From: Neopestalotiopsis rosae
Lineage: Eukaryota > Ascomycota > Sordariomycetes > Amphisphaeriales > Sporocadaceae
NCBI GenBank assembly: GCA_023078685.1
Contig: JALGAS010000004.1
Location: 1,240,001-1,304,000 of the forward strand
Direction: 5' to 3'
Length of the DNA: 64,000 bases
Below are positions 1 through 12,665 of this stretch, piece after piece. Numbering within the stretch: the stretch's first letter is position 1; the number at the start of each line of letters is the position of its first letter. The notes under the pieces are model-generated. The model saw only the letters and a program-made list of their open reading frames with translations, was not told the DNA's origin and did no database searches. Made by a program: the position numbers and the translations under genes.

Positions 1-1838
1 ATTGTATGACCACCGGGCAACAAAATACGGTGAGATTATTCTGCTAGCAAGACGACGCGAATACACAGGATGTCATAATTTACCGGAGATACAACGCCGA
101 GGGCAGCTGGACCTGCCCATCATTTATAGACCCCCGTCCGCTCTCTCTCTGTCTTGGACGCATGGAGATCGGCCGCACAAGTAAGCAACGATATCAGCTG
201 ACGTCCGAGCCATGGCGCCGAGAATGTTCACAGAAGAGCATTATATTCGAAGGATTTAGTAGGAGATGACTCTGGCCTTACCTATGCAGATATGATCTGA
301 CCAGAAAGAGCGTTAGCATCGGAACCAATAGATAGCCGACGAGACCCCTAGGATCCTTCCAAACCTCGAACCATCTCGACCGCTTCTTAGCTCGCCTCTG
401 GTGCGATAGGAGGAGGTGTTGAGGCGCGAGATTGCAGTCACGGATAATAATACTGTTGCGATTGAAGCCTGAAGGGAATCTCATATGCTGTGGGCAAGTC
501 ACTTATATTGAACGGAACATCGATGAATCTACGCAAAATAATCAGAAATATGAGGAGCAGCTTTTGGTTTGAAGATTTGGTAGGAGAGTGCAGCTGGGCG
601 TGAAACACATCATGGCAGACACGGCAACCAGTGTAGATGACTATAATCTGACAGTATGGTTATGTGATCTCGCCTGAAAGACACCTAGAGCCCACTATTG
701 GTTTCCCCACTAAAGACCCTACAAGAGCAGCCAACGGCCGCTAAATCTGCGACCGGCTACCGGCAACTTTCTAAATATGGTAACTCACAGATGCGAGATG
801 CCAACCATTTCTCTGGATTTGAGCCAGCTTTTCCTCTCCAAGCTGTCCAGCTTATCATTGTTATGCGCCACATGTAATCATAGCACATATTCTTATCAGG
901 GACAGGTCGCACTGGAGCTTCGCATTTTTTCGTTTTATTTGACGCAGCCGAACCCGACTATTGCTTTTGACTAGGCTTACAATAGCAGCTAACGCGCGCT
1001 CTAGGATTGTTTGGGATTTGTGGCTCATAATGGCATCAACGTCGGCGGTAAGGTGGTGTGTATGCGGAGTATGAAGAGAACAGCAAGATATTGAAGTAGA
1101 AAATGTGCTGGATGAGATGATCAGGCGAGCCAAGATACGACTGAGCCGGAGTTCGTGCCTGGGGATTTGCTTTTCGCCTCGAGTCATTATTGGATGGCAG
1201 CAAGTATTTGACTTTCTGTAGGTGTTGTTTCCGCCCTACACCTGTTGAGCTGGAAGCTCCAATCAATCCCTCTCTACAGTCACTTGTTTGAGGCGAAGTC
1301 ACACCTTCGCTACACAGCCTGTCATTATAGTCAGCGTCTAGTTCATGGAATAATTCACTCATTACAAGTCAATTCTTTCACCCTGACGAGGACGTGAAAT
1401 GCATGTGTACAACACAGCTTGTGCCGAAATAGGGATCGTGGAATGATCACGTCATCATGGGGGACAGCTGCGGCAGCTGCGACAGCTGAAGCGAGAATGC
1501 ACCTCTCACGTCACACACACATGGTCGACTCAGGTCGGTACCTAGCTTTGCAACACCCATCCCGGAACAGGACACGGTTGCTTGCTCGCAAGGAAGACAA
1601 CAACAAGGTCGCCAGAAGCAGACGCGAAGACGGCGAGATACAAACTTTGGTAGCGTCAACAGCATCTTACAGTTCTGACTCGCAGGAGTGAGCTCGCCAA
1701 GCGACAGTCGAATTGGCAGTGGCACGTGCTGTGTATACAAATGTAGGTAAGATAAGCAGCGGCTGTAGCAATCTCTAATTAATTTTCAGACTGCGCATCA
1801 ATTCCTGAAGTCGTCAACCTCTGTACGGCATCATAAAT
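1..1838. other. intergenic, no supported gene
   Basis: I find no reading frame with recognisable protein character. The open frames here are short, overlap on both strands and lack a plausible exon series. The last few hundred bases are the promoter of the FAD monooxygenase gene that begins at 1839. Confidence 0.5.
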
Positions 1839-3221
1839 ATGGTAGCATCCAGCTTTCGCATCATTCTCGTCGGCGGCGGTCCTGTCGGCCTAGTCGCCGC
1901 CCACGTATTCGCGGCAGCTGGGATCGACTTTGTGCTTTTGGAACAGCGGTCGACAATCGTGCCGCCTGAAGGTGCTGGTATTGTGCTGTTCCCGCATACG
2001 CAGCGCATCTTTGAGCAGCTGGGTCTCATGGATCGAGTGCGGGAGATCGCACACCGATTCAATGAGAACCGGATCGTAAACAGTTCGGGTCGGCACTATC
2101 ACACCACGTATACGGCCAAGTGGACGGAAGAAAAGTGAGCCGGAACTTTTGGATTTGAGACGTCTGACAATATTGACCAACCCAATTCTAGTCACGGGGC
2201 AGACTGGCTCTTCTTGCATAGGCCTGAGCTCTTGCGCGTGCTATATGATGCACTTCCGGATACCATCAAGAAGAACGTCTATCCTGGCAAGAAAGTCCAA
2301 GACATTCAAGTCACAGCTGATGGAGTGACCGTTGAATGCGCCGACGGTACACAAGAGCAAGGTAGTATCGTTGTGGGTGCAGACGGTGTTCACAGTCGCG
2401 TGCGAAAGTGCATGAACAACAAATTGGCTCACCAGCGCACTAAAGATGCTATAAGCGGCAATGCTGATGAAGAGCCGCTCACCTCGACGTATAGATGCTT
2501 GTATGGTAATACCGGTCACGTTCCTGGAGTCGAAGTCGGACCAGAGTGGGACTTGCATAGTTCTGGAATTGCCATGCAGCTGTTTGGTGGCACAGACATG
2601 TGCTGGTTCTTGTTCTATGACAAACTTCCTCAGACGACCAAAACCAGGCAGAGGTACACGGACGACGAGATGGAAAGTCTTGCGAAGAAAGTTGCAAATG
2701 TCTACGTCACAGACAAGGTGCAGTTCAAAGATGTCTGGGACGCCCGGAAATGGGTCATGTTGGCCGATTTACCCGAGGGAATCATCAAGGACTGGCACTG
2801 GAAGCGCATCGTCCTAGTCGGAGATGCCGCGAACAAACAGACACCCAACATCGGCCAGGGTTGGAACTGTGGAGTGCAGGACATAGTTGTGCTGGCAAAC
2901 AAGCTCCGGGGCCTCATCTACAATGATGCCTCTACAGATATTAGCGAGGAAGATCTGCATAAGCTCTTTGAAACCTATCGCAATACACGGCAGCCTGACC
3001 TTGAAGCTTGCGTTGGCATCGCTGCTCGCGCCACCCGGATCGTCACGTGGGATACATGGTCGACCTGGTTCAAGGATAGATTGCTTGGCCCATGGACCGG
3101 CGGCGGTCGGAATGAGTTTCGTCAATCACTTGGTTCGATGATAAGTAAAGGTCAAGTTCTCGATTTTGTTGCTAGAGAGGATGACCTGTCTGGACTAGTC
3201 CCATGGCAACACGCCTCATAA
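1839..3221 (+). CDS. FAD-dependent monooxygenase (salicylate hydroxylase/PaxM-like group)
   Basis: Two exons, 1839-2134 and 2192-3221, are joined by a 57-bp intron (GTGAGC..TCTAG) and give 441 residues. The N-terminus has the Rossmann motif VGGGPVGLVAA followed by an acidic strand end (VLLEQR). A DG-type motif (VVGADGVHSRVRK) lies in the middle, and the GD motif VLVGDAANKQTPNIGQGWN binds the FAD ribityl chain. This is the order of class A flavoprotein monooxygenases, which hydroxylate or epoxidise small organic substrates using NADPH and oxygen. The GD motif with PNIGQG resembles fungal secondary-metabolite enzymes of the PaxM type, but no prenyltransferase or cyclase lies nearby, so the substrate is unknown. 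There is no signal peptide. The stop is 84 bp from the convergent glucanase gene. Confidence 0.9.
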
Positions 3222-3305
3222 ACCAACACTTGTATCAACACATCAATATATACACAGAATCAAAAATCGCCACCTCATTCGCTCCTAGCCTCCGAAAAGC
3301 CTCGT

Positions 3306-4562
3306 TTAGAGATCAATTCTGAGGCTCAGGTTGTTGTCAAAGGTCACAGTGCCCCAGTAAGGCTCCATACCAGCGTTGCCGACATTGACGTAGGTGGAGG
3401 TAGAGAAGACGCCCTGCTCAGACAGTGCGACCAGCCAGTCCTTGATATCGCCCTCGAATGTGCCGTCAAACATGCTGTCCTCGGGTGCAAGCAGCGAAGA
3501 GACGGTGATGCCAGTGTCGGTGTTCTTGCCCTGGTACAGCTGCCAGCCATCCTTGCCAAACAGGCCGTCAATGGTGGCGACGGCGCCCTCGGCCCAGCCA
3601 ATGGGCACCTGGCCGCCCTCCCACTGCAGCCACAGCATCAGCTCTTGGGCCGACGTCGAGGTGGAGTCGCCCTTGGTGTCCGAGGTCATGAAGTCGTAGA
3701 CGACGTTGCCCTTGTAGGCGGTCGTGTTGCTAATGGACCAGGTGTAGGTCGAAGGGATGGACGAGATGCTGTCGAGCGTGGTCTCGAGGTTCTGGGTCAG
3801 TCCGATAAACGAGTAGCCCTTGACGACGTTGGTGTCGACGGACTCGTCAATGTCCCAGATGCTGCTCCAGTGCACGGCCTGGTCGTCGCCCGATCCCGTG
3901 GTGGAGTAGTAGCCAGTGCAGCAGGATCCGCTGATGGACTCGTAGTTGTAGTTCATGGAGTAGACGATCCAGGGAGTTCCGCTCAGGATCTCGTACGAGT
4001 TGGGCACGCCGCAGTAGGACGCTGTGAGCGCCTCGGCTGCGACCACGGTGCCGGTGGTAGCGGCAGCGGTGGCGGAAGCGATGGTAGAGGTGGAGGCGGC
4101 CGAGGTCGTGGCAGCCACACTGGTGACGACGGCGGTGGACGAAGAGGCGACCTCGCTGACGGTGGAAGTGGGAGCGGCGATAACCTCACTGACAGCAGTG
4201 GTGGAAGCAGCAGCAGTCTCACTGACAACGGTGGTCGGCGAGGGAACCTCGGTGGCCACCTCGGAGGGAGTGGACACAGCCGATGAGGTAGCTACCTCGG
4301 ACGGCACAGAGACACTGGCCGATGTAGGGACCTGAGCCGGCACAGTAATAACGGACGATGTAGCAACCTGAGTCGGTGCAGCCACAATGGAAGATGTAGC
4401 GACCTGAGAGGGAGCAGATGCGACTGAAGAGCCGCCACCACAGTGGTGGCCGGCACGACTGTGTTGTCCGAATCTGGCGTCCTGGGGGAAGCCTTGAGGC
4501 ATCGCCAGGGCCGGGGCCACAACGGCTGCCGAGTACAAAAGTGAGCGTAGTGATTGATGCAT
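3306..4562 (-). CDS. secreted GH12 endoglucanase with long Ser/Thr/Val-rich N-terminal region
   Basis: Single exon, 418 residues. Residues 1-20 form a signal peptide (LLYSAAVVAPALA). Residues about 45-178 are low complexity, with near-repeats of the type QVATSS and SEVATS, probably O-glycosylated. Residues about 183-418 are a glycoside hydrolase family 12 fold. NVVYDFMTSD, ELMLWLQWEGGQVPIG, EGDIKDWL and GMEPYWG follow the family order, making Glu307 the likely nucleophile and Glu400 the likely acid/base. GH12 enzymes cleave beta-1,4-glucan or xyloglucan outside the cell. Classic family members are about 230-250 residues with no such leader; a linker normally separates the catalytic domain from a carbohydrate-binding module, and here no such module is visible. 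A cell-wall-retained form is possible. Confidence 0.88.
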   Translation of the reverse strand: MHQSLRSLLYSAAVVAPALAMPQGFPQDARFGQHSRAGHHCGGGSSVASAPSQVATSSIVAAPTQVATSSVITVPAQVPTSASVSVPSEVATSSAVSTPSEVATEVPSPTTVVSETAAASTTAVSEVIAAPTSTVSEVASSSTAVVTSVAATTSAASTSTIASATAAATTGTVVAAEALTASYCGVPNSYEILSGTPWIVYSMNYNYESISGSCCTGYYSTTGSGDDQAVHWSSIWDIDESVDTNVVKGYSFIGLTQNLETTLDSISSIPSTYTWSISNTTAYKGNVVYDFMTSDTKGDSTSTSAQELMLWLQWEGGQVPIGWAEGAVATIDGLFGKDGWQLYQGKNTDTGITVSSLLAPEDSMFDGTFEGDIKDWLVALSEQGVFSTSTYVNVGNAGMEPYWGTVTFDNNLSLRIDL

Positions 4563-6529
4563 TGCGAGTTACTGCGTGAAAATCAACCGGTTCAAGAGAA
4601 AGAGCGTGTTCGAAAAGTTAACGATAGTATTGCTAAAAAGAATGTAAAAAGCTCACTGAGCTTGTTCCGTACAACGGCAGTGTCAAAAGAGGGACGATGA
4701 GTTGCGTTAGCAGACCTTGAGAAGAAGAACAAAGAAAGAAACAATTACATGGCACCGGAGCTGAATATATTTGCTACAAACCGTTCTCATCTACAAGACG
4801 CGGTGAATCTCCTCCCCATCGTTAGATCTTGCGAAGCTTATGTGTAGGACAAGGGAGGTTTGTTGGTGGCTCATTACATCAATCGCGCCGCGCCAAAATA
4901 TGAGTGGTTCAAGGGTTGGAACGATCAAGTTGAAACGGAGCCAACAGGGATTATATATGGGTAATGACAACGGGCACCATGAAAGCGGCCCCCTATTTTA
5001 GACGTTTTAGCTTAACGTTTTTGCTTGTACAGTATGTAAATTGCCCAGGAATCGGCTGCCATCGTTCTTAAAAGTTTAAGATTGATCGTGTTTGTTGGCG
5101 ATCCAAGCCGGTTTCGATTTAAAACCCCAGCTTGCGGCTGAAGTGACCCGACTGCTAGCAGTATTGCAACATTGCGCTTGGGGGATAACAAGATAAAGTT
5201 ATCGCGAAATGAACAAAAGCTTGGGAAGTTCTAGAACGAATTGATAATTGTTTAGTGCCATTACACTATCAGAAGTACATATAGCAATATAGTCACCCAA
5301 GATCTAGTGGTCCCGATCTACTCTCGGGGAGTGGCGATCATGGCTATGCGCAAGGACCCTGGCCTCGTACAGGCAGGGCGGGATATATCATCACCATTGA
5401 CTTGCAAGAACTCCTTCGCTTCGAGACGAACGCGGTCGGGTAAAGTGGAAGCCGATGTATGATGGCGCACAACAAAGGAGCACAGAAACATCATAAGCAC
5501 CGCAAAGGGCACATCTGCTCAAGATCAATTAGCGCGATCAAAAAAGATCAGCTAGTTAAGGTCTGATTATTTGAGAAACCGAAGAAAAGCGAGCTGTGTT
5601 CATTCAAGTAATTTGGAGTAGCAAAACGGCTGCGACGGACTGCGGACGTGCTGATGGTCAGTGAATGAAAGGCAAAATGCAAGCAACGAACTCGAGGTAT
5701 GTTTACAATATAGACCCAGTAGGAAGAGAAGAGTCATTTTTGCTGTGTGCTATACAAATCAACCATAACCAGAGGGAAAAAAAAATATTGATCAGTATAG
5801 AGGTCCTTTGGTTGTGGAAGCCTTCCGTTCATCGAGATATGCTTCAATGCACTGTGAGCGGATCTGAGAGAATCCACTCGAGCAACGGATAAGATCTTTG
5901 CCTGATTGTAGACGCTTGGTCTGAGTGAATGATGCTATCAGAGCTCCACGAGACACACAGCGAAACCTACGAGAGAAAATATGGTCCCCGAGCTTTCGGC
6001 GAATATACCAACACTTAGTCGCGAGGCGCGATGAGATACACGAACAGATGAGTCAGCGGAGAAATGTCACAATGTTGGAATGTCTGTTGGTATCAATTAA
6101 CAGTCTCCATGCATTGAAGCTGTGTTATCTAATATATTCGCGACACTGGCTCTGGCCTAGTGTCATAGACTCTTAATCCCGCTACTCAAATCCCTTTTGG
6201 TCTGGCGTCTTCAACATCATCTGGAGCATTCTTCGGGTATTGGCTAAACATCGTGGGTGTATATCTTCCAAGACCGTATGCGAATTTCGAAATGGTATCT
6301 TGGACGGTACAGATCCAACCACGGGAGGACAATCCCTAGAAAAGGAAAACAAATTACCCCAACGACATCCTGTTCACAAAGGTCTCTGGACGATGGCTTG
6401 TATATGTGGTTGCAAGCTCGCAGGTGCTCCGAGAAATGCATTTCAGGTAAACGACGACTACAAGTTCTATGCCCATGAATCATTATCTACCTGAACTCTT
6501 TCGGACATATATACCACCTCAAGACCACC
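4563..6529. other. intergenic: GH12 upstream region and downstream flank of the CLN3-like gene
   Basis: No gene supported. The part next to 4562 is the glucanase promoter on the minus strand; an AT-rich TATA-like stretch (ATATATAATCCC when read on the minus strand) lies near 4949-4960, about 390 bp from the start codon, so its role is uncertain. The remainder is AT-rich with only short, unconvincing frames. Confidence 0.45.
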
Positions 6530-8035
6530 TCAAGGTGTAGGAGTCAGACGCTTCTCGACCACAAGCTGTATGACCAGGCCAAGCGCGCCGCCGAGAGCGT
6601 CCCCACCAAAGTTGCCCAGCCCAGCATAGCTATTAGCAAAGCTGCGAACTTCATCTGGCTCGCCCGCCCGGCGAAAGTCTTCGGCGAGCTTGTAGTTGGT
6701 ATTAGTCACGCTCCCGCCGACACAACCGCCAACGATGAACATGAAGACGAAGAATACCCAAAAGTAATTTAGGAACGGGTACCATAGTTGCACAAGCACC
6801 ATGACGGTAAAGGCTACTTCGGTCCCTGTCCAGATCCAGATGATGGGGATTGGCTTCACGGCGACGAGGACGCTAAAGAGGAATTGTGCTGAGCCATAGG
6901 CAAAGACTGCTGGAAGTTTAGATTCTTGTGTGACACAAAGGACTTGAGAGTGACTTACAGGCGAGCTGGAACTGTAAATCGTCTCCCACAGGAGCGCCTT
7001 TGAACCGGTTCAAGGTCTGCAGAGTGGGGGCAAGGCCAAAGAGGGAGAAGATGGCACACGTGGTACAAATTATCAGGGGCAAAACGTATTGGGGTAGAAT
7101 AGTCTTGATCAGCATTCCCGTGCGGGTTCGGTTCGGTCCAAAGCCCGGCCGTATTGCTACCCGGGTATGATCGGCACCCGTCTCCGACAGTCCTTGGGAA
7201 GAAGCCAAAGCTTCGGGGTCGCTGGACATGGAAGTACTCTCCGAAGACTTGCGAAGACTCTGTTTGCGAGATCGTTCCGCAGCCATGCGACGTTCCTTGT
7301 CGAATAGGAACCACCATATGATGGGCATGAAGACGACAGTGGGGAGAAACACGAGGAACGATTTTCGCCAATTCTGTTCAAAGGCTCCATTGTTCAGGCC
7401 GATAAAGACCCCGGCGCCGAGGATGATGGACAGACCACTACCGACACTCAGCGCGACGACAGCTTCACTGGGAAAGAAGGCCGCCACCGCGAGATAGTTC
7501 TGAGTACCAAAAGCATAGACGAATCCGGCCAACATGGTACCAATGACGGGGCCTGCCTTGTTGGCGCCGACGGGTGAGCCCAGAGGATCAGGCAGTGTGC
7601 TGATAACATAAGCCAACGCCGAGGCCAAAGTCAAGGCAATGGTGCAGATATCAAAGGGGATGTAGCGGGCCACCATTGGACCTGCAAAGGCAGATATGGC
7701 AGCCGTGAGAGAGAGACAGATGCCATAGACCCCCGTGATACCTTCGAACATTTGATTTGCGGCGGTAGTAATGGGCATGGTCGGTAGGCCGACCTAGAAG
7801 CTGGAGTTAGCATGACCCATAGTTCTTTGTGTCTCATTTAGGGTTGATGTGCAATTACTAAAAGTCCCATTAGGAAGAAAGCCAGAGTTGTGCGATTCCA
7901 TTTCCACTTCCTGCCAGTACCCTTGACTGATGATGCTGCTGCTGGTTGTTGGATTGCGCTATTATGCGGTGGCGCACCGACCTGGCCCTTCTCTGCTGTT
8001 GCCGCGACAGAAACCAACTGTGCTGGTTCTTCCAT
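6530..8035 (-). CDS. CLN3/battenin-like multi-pass membrane protein
   Basis: Three exons, 8035-7859, 7793-6959 and 6906-6530, with introns of 65 and 52 bp (GTAATT..CTAG and GTAAGT..GCAG), give 462 residues, close to the length of fungal Btn1. There are about ten hydrophobic segments. The stretch with AFFPSEAVVALSVGSGLS and the loop VTNTNYKLAEDF correspond to the conserved ASxxxGLGE..TAFYP..SSGTGGAG and VNT regions of CLN3 proteins, which sit in vacuolar or lysosomal membranes and affect pH and amino-acid balance. A Ser-rich cytosolic loop (KQSLRKSSESTSMSSD) lies mid-protein. The sequence is divergent, so it may be a CLN3 paralogue or another member of the major facilitator superfamily rather than the Btn1 orthologue. 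Confidence 0.68.
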
Positions 8036-9782
8036 GATGACGAGGCCGCCTAGGATCCTTGGCAGCGGTCTGCGCCTATGATTATCGAAGATAATTGGTA
8101 TTGGGGTCTCTCAAATTTCTCTGTCTCCTTCAATGTTTCTAAGATTCTTGCGACAGGGAATGAAGATCTAAAGACTTGTGGTCGAGCATATGTCTCAAGC
8201 CGCCGGGTATGTACTCCTTTGATCTTTCAAGAGATCATTTTGGGCAGGGATACGATCCTTCAAGTAGACCGGAGATGTGATCCGATTGTGATGGGTGAAA
8301 AGTTGAATAGTTCTGACCATTGGGAGTTGCATCTGTGCTGCATGAGCACGCTGTTGACTTTCCTCATTCATCTCGTTGTTGCGAACGCAATATCGGAGAC
8401 TTGCATTGGTGTTGAGAGACTTGAATGGGAACTCTTCCAATAATAGCGTCGCTTAGGCCTGTAATATGTACGTGCTTCCAATACCCTGGAAGTCTACGGA
8501 CTCACCGACCGAGTCTAGGCATGAACTATGTCGTTGATGAGCATGAAAAGACCACGGGTAAGACTCTCTGGGATCAAGCACCCCGGGAAATGCAGCCAGG
8601 GTCCGGGGTCACTACTGCGAACGAGGGATCAACCACCATGGCCGCATACTACCTAGACGACGACGGGCCAAGCAGAATGTAGAAGATATAGCGACAGAGG
8701 CTGCTTGTTGTATCCAAGTTTCCGAAATGTCACTATGCAGGGGACACGGACAAGCCGCAGAAAAGGTACTAACCTATATGAGTATTCAGATTGTATACGA
8801 ATCCTCTGCATTTTCCGGTTCGTTATAGATGCAGTTGGACAATGAACATGTTTTCTTCGCTTTGCAATTGACACATTAATCCAAGATCTGGGGTAGTCTC
8901 CATCAATCAGAGGATTAATGGTTTTCGAAGATGATTGACCCACAGAGGGTTTTCACAGTATAGTGACCTGTCCCAGCTAGCTGGCTCTGATGGGGCGCTG
9001 ATTAGTGGGGTGAGGGGCAGATCCCGCCCGACTATACACAACAGCAACATGATGTGCACACATGACAAGGATTTTCCTATACATACGAACCTGTTTGTCC
9101 CAGGGACTTAACATGTACCTCAAGAAGAAAAGATTGGAGAATACGCAAAGTACTTATTGACCAGATCTAGCAAATAAGACGTGTGGGTAGACAAGGAATA
9201 CCATTCTGGAGTGGCATTGCGTCAATTGCGGCTTCTAAGCGATGAACGCGGCAATCTGCCTTGGCGAAAATAGTTGAGATCAGAGAAGGAATAAAGTTGC
9301 AACAAGTGGTACCAGTTGTGGAGAAGAAAGAACCTGCAGGCATTGTGACATGAAATATACATAGTACTCCTACGAGAACAATTGAGGTAAAGGATTGACA
9401 TGTGTAAGCGAACGCGACATGAACTCTGAAGAAGCAGTCGTATGCCTTTATTAGAAATGTTGAAGTACTGAATCATCATTGTTTTTTTTTTTTTTTTTTT
9501 TTTTTCTGTGCCGCAGACGGGCAGATGAAGAGTAGCGAAAGAGTTCAGTAGACGGTAGACATCCCTAATGAGTATCATGTATTAGACAATAGCGAGATAG
9601 ACGCCGAGAAAATCAGATTCTTGCTTCTCGATTCGATCATGGATATTGCCGCCATATAGTTGTATCAAGTACTCTTCATTAAGAGCAGACCTAGCTATAA
9701 GAGCGTTGTCAATTCGATCTGGCCCAAGTAGCATAGCTTGACATAGTAAGCAGAGTACAGCAGCAGTTGACATTGAGCCAGC
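8036..9782. other. intergenic between divergent CLN3-like and dioxygenase genes
   Basis: No supported gene. The region carries the promoters of the two flanking genes and a 24-T homopolymer at 9482-9505. The open frames in it are short and without domain character. Confidence 0.45.
9482..9505. repeat. poly-T tract, 24 nt
   Basis: An uninterrupted run of 24 T. I see no element attached to it and no target-site duplication. It lies about 280 bp upstream of the dioxygenase start, a position compatible with a nucleosome-depleted promoter tract. Confidence 0.9.
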
Positions 9783-11349
9783 ATGGAATCCAAGTCATTC
9801 TTCAACCTACCCGCCGCGATGCTCCTCAATGGACATGGAAAAAAGTCCTTCCTGGAGTCTCCCAAGAAGCATGCGTTGGAAACCAATTGGAAGACGTTCG
9901 CAGAAGAAGAGATGAGCAAACAGTCGCTGCTCGACGTCTTTGCCGGCACTACTCCTGCTATCCGACAGAAGAATTTCCTATCCCAAGAGGAATGTCGACA
10001 AATGACCAGAGTACTGGAATCTCACAAGATTGTAAGCAGCATTTGTCACTTGTCCTTTCTAGTGCTTGTGATCACTGCTGAGCATGAACATAGGGGATAT
10101 ACGACATTGATCACGTCTGGCCTCGCGTAGGCTGCGTCGGTATAGCTCAGACGGACCACGTCCACGGTGAGTACTCCCTCAAGCCATTTTGCTCAGGTCG
10201 GCTTATCCATTGGATCGTGCCCGGGGTGATATGATAATAGTCTAACTGTGAATTTTCTTGACGCAGACAAGGAAGCCTACTTTGCAAAGGTGGCAGATGC
10301 CTACTCGCTCCAGAACAGATGGAAAGAGGAACTTGGCATCGATGTCATGGAACGAGTGGCGCAGAGCCTCAGAGATGCCTCGGGTATGGTGGTCCGCCGC
10401 GCACGCGAAAGCGACAGAGACTATTTTGCTGGCGTGGTTCGAGCTATCGACACAGGGATCCAAATCCACGCAGACTACGCGCCTTTTGTGAGTGGGTTTC
10501 ATCAGAGCATCCTTCAGATCCTATTGCAACCTTGACATGCCAGCCATTTGCCCCCAAAAAGGACCTTCGACGAGTCCCCAGGTCGGAAGAACCCTTCAGT
10601 GCCTCTCTCCTAGTTCCCGTTGCGTCCCTTACCTAGCTCCCGTGCCGCTGTCCCCCCTTTCACGTATCCGCACCTACTATGTACACGCATTTCCCAACGG
10701 TCGCAAGGTTATATGATTACTCGAAGCGGCCGCGCTTGTGCCAAATTGGGACCTTTACTAAGGATCATATCATATACCTGGTTGGCAACAACCAACAAAG
10801 TTTTGCGGCCATGTCTAGTGTATTTTCCAACCCTTGCTCCTCATCACCACATCATGGCTTTCTCCGTGCTTGCATGACCACTTTACTCATCGGCATCTAG
10901 GAAGGCAACGGCTGGGAGATTGGCCGAATCGCAGCCCAGATGTCTTGGAACATCTTACTCAACCCTGTGCCTGGCGGAGATACCTTCATCTTTGATCGGC
11001 AGTGGCAAGCACCCCAAGATGACCTGGCGTGGCGCAAAGACTTTCCCAAGTACGCCTACGAACCGCGCATGGTTGAAGGGAATGCCTTCAAGGTCGTCAA
11101 GCCGGTTCCTGGAGATCTGTATTGGTTCAACCCGAGGTGAGAAAACTACTTTCTTCTATTTTTGTGTCATCCTGCTCGACTCCTCCCGCTAAAGATCTGA
11201 TGCATAGAAACTTCCACGAGGTGAGGGGTTGTGATATTGCAAAGGACGACAAGGAGCAGCGGGCTCCTACTCGGTATACTGTGAGCTCATTCGTTGGGTA
11301 CCTGCCGGCTCATGGGGGCGAACCAGACACCATTGTTCTGTGGTCGTAG
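9783..11349 (+). CDS. 2-oxoglutarate/Fe(II)-dependent dioxygenase
   Basis: Five exons fit splice signals and frame: 9783-10031, 10094-10166, 10267-10487, 10901-11136 and 11208-11349, giving 306 residues. Iron ligands are visible as His175-Ala-Asp177 (IQIHADYAPF) and a distal His263 in LYWFNPRNFHEV, with Arg282 in TRYTVSSF placed to bind 2-oxoglutarate. The PGDLYWFNPRNFH context is the usual strand around the second histidine of prolyl-hydroxylase-like enzymes. Such enzymes hydroxylate or otherwise oxidise small molecules or amino-acid residues; the substrate is not deducible. There is no signal peptide, so it is likely cytosolic. The third intron (10488-10900) is 413 bp, far longer than the other introns of this gene, and falls right after the HxD motif. 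Confidence 0.85.
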
Positions 11350-12665
11350 AGGATGATCCCGTTTCTGTTCATCGTAGTATTCAATGAAACTTTGTTTTAG
11401 CAAACCAGTCCCTATTTTGACTAACATGCAAAACATCAATTCAACACGGAAACGAGTCTTGTTCCTGAATTGTACATACGTGAGGGTTTTTGCCCAAACA
11501 ATCTCTTCACTCGTATGTATTCCGTCTTAGCCGCATGCCTCTCTGCAATGTGTGATCCAATTATGAGCCTGAATGCTGATTAACCACCTTTGCCACCCTG
11601 GTAGAGGTGTTGGTAGCCAGGTGCGCAATTGGCCAGTGGGGAGCTTCAGGGGACTGCGCCGGATGCACAGGGCGGCCGGCCCGGTACGGCCCTGGGCCAT
11701 CATATCATTGACCCCTGTGTGAGTTGTGCCCTAGACCAGGATGTGATGCATCTTCTGCTTCTTGCATCCTTCCTGCCAACGGTTTTCCCTTGGCCGCCCT
11801 GCTTCATGGACACACCTGTTCTCTTGAGATTACCATTCTATTACAAGGCCTGATGAGTGCTGGCGACAGCATCTTGTGTGACAAAGTTCCATGCATAGAA
11901 CCTGCATTATACGTTTATGACCTAGCACGCGCTATGTGACCGGTGTACAATATATGATCCGAGTATACGACAGTACGCTGCGTATACACAACCTGCCTAC
12001 CGAAGGATCGACACAATGAACATAGGGACTATTCAGTCGGGTCCGGCCCTGCTCTTCCGCCGAGATACTTTAACGCCGAGACACACAACGGTCAGTTCTC
12101 AGCGGTGATCCAAGAAAACAAAAATCGGGGCCAATATGCTTTGCTGCCCACCCCCACATATTCGGCTCCAGATTCAACTCATCCCCGAAAGTGAAACTCT
12201 CACAAGCACCAGCGGCATTTAGGGGAATACATGCGGTAGTACTTTGGATGTCGAACCACCCTGTGGGAGGTTCTGGCCCAGCATTTCTGTTTGATTGCAC
12301 CGGCGCGCGGCAAGCGAGCTCGAGAACCCCTCCAACCCCCCCGGCGACCGTTGCAACGTCGGACTTCTGCTTTTGGATCTTGTCAGCGGGCTTCGTATGA
12401 TTTTGGGTTTGGCGGCCTGCGGGTATCGTAGACTGTGCCCCAGAACGCGACATTGCGACATGAAACAAGGGACACACCATGTTCGTAAGTCTGCGAATCT
12501 GTTTTGCTTATTCTTTCTTTCAATGTTCAATTTGGACAGCTACTAGCTGCATGTAGCTCACGGTTGCTGCTATTCTAATGATAGTTACCCCTGCAGAAGG
12601 GTGCCAAAGTCCCGCAGCTTGTTACTGGACTACAATGCACGACTATGTACTCAAAATACACACTT
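11350..12665. other. intergenic between convergent dioxygenase and aldehyde dehydrogenase genes
   Basis: About 1.3 kb between two 3' ends. Several frames are open around 12070-12550 on both strands, but they mirror each other and show no domain, signal peptide or splice logic. I see no supported gene. Confidence 0.45.

Noticed and set aside
3645..4286. 213-codon plus-strand frame rich in Gly, Arg and Asp
   Set aside because: It is the antisense of the Ser/Thr/Val-rich part of the GH12 gene; its composition follows from that repeat.
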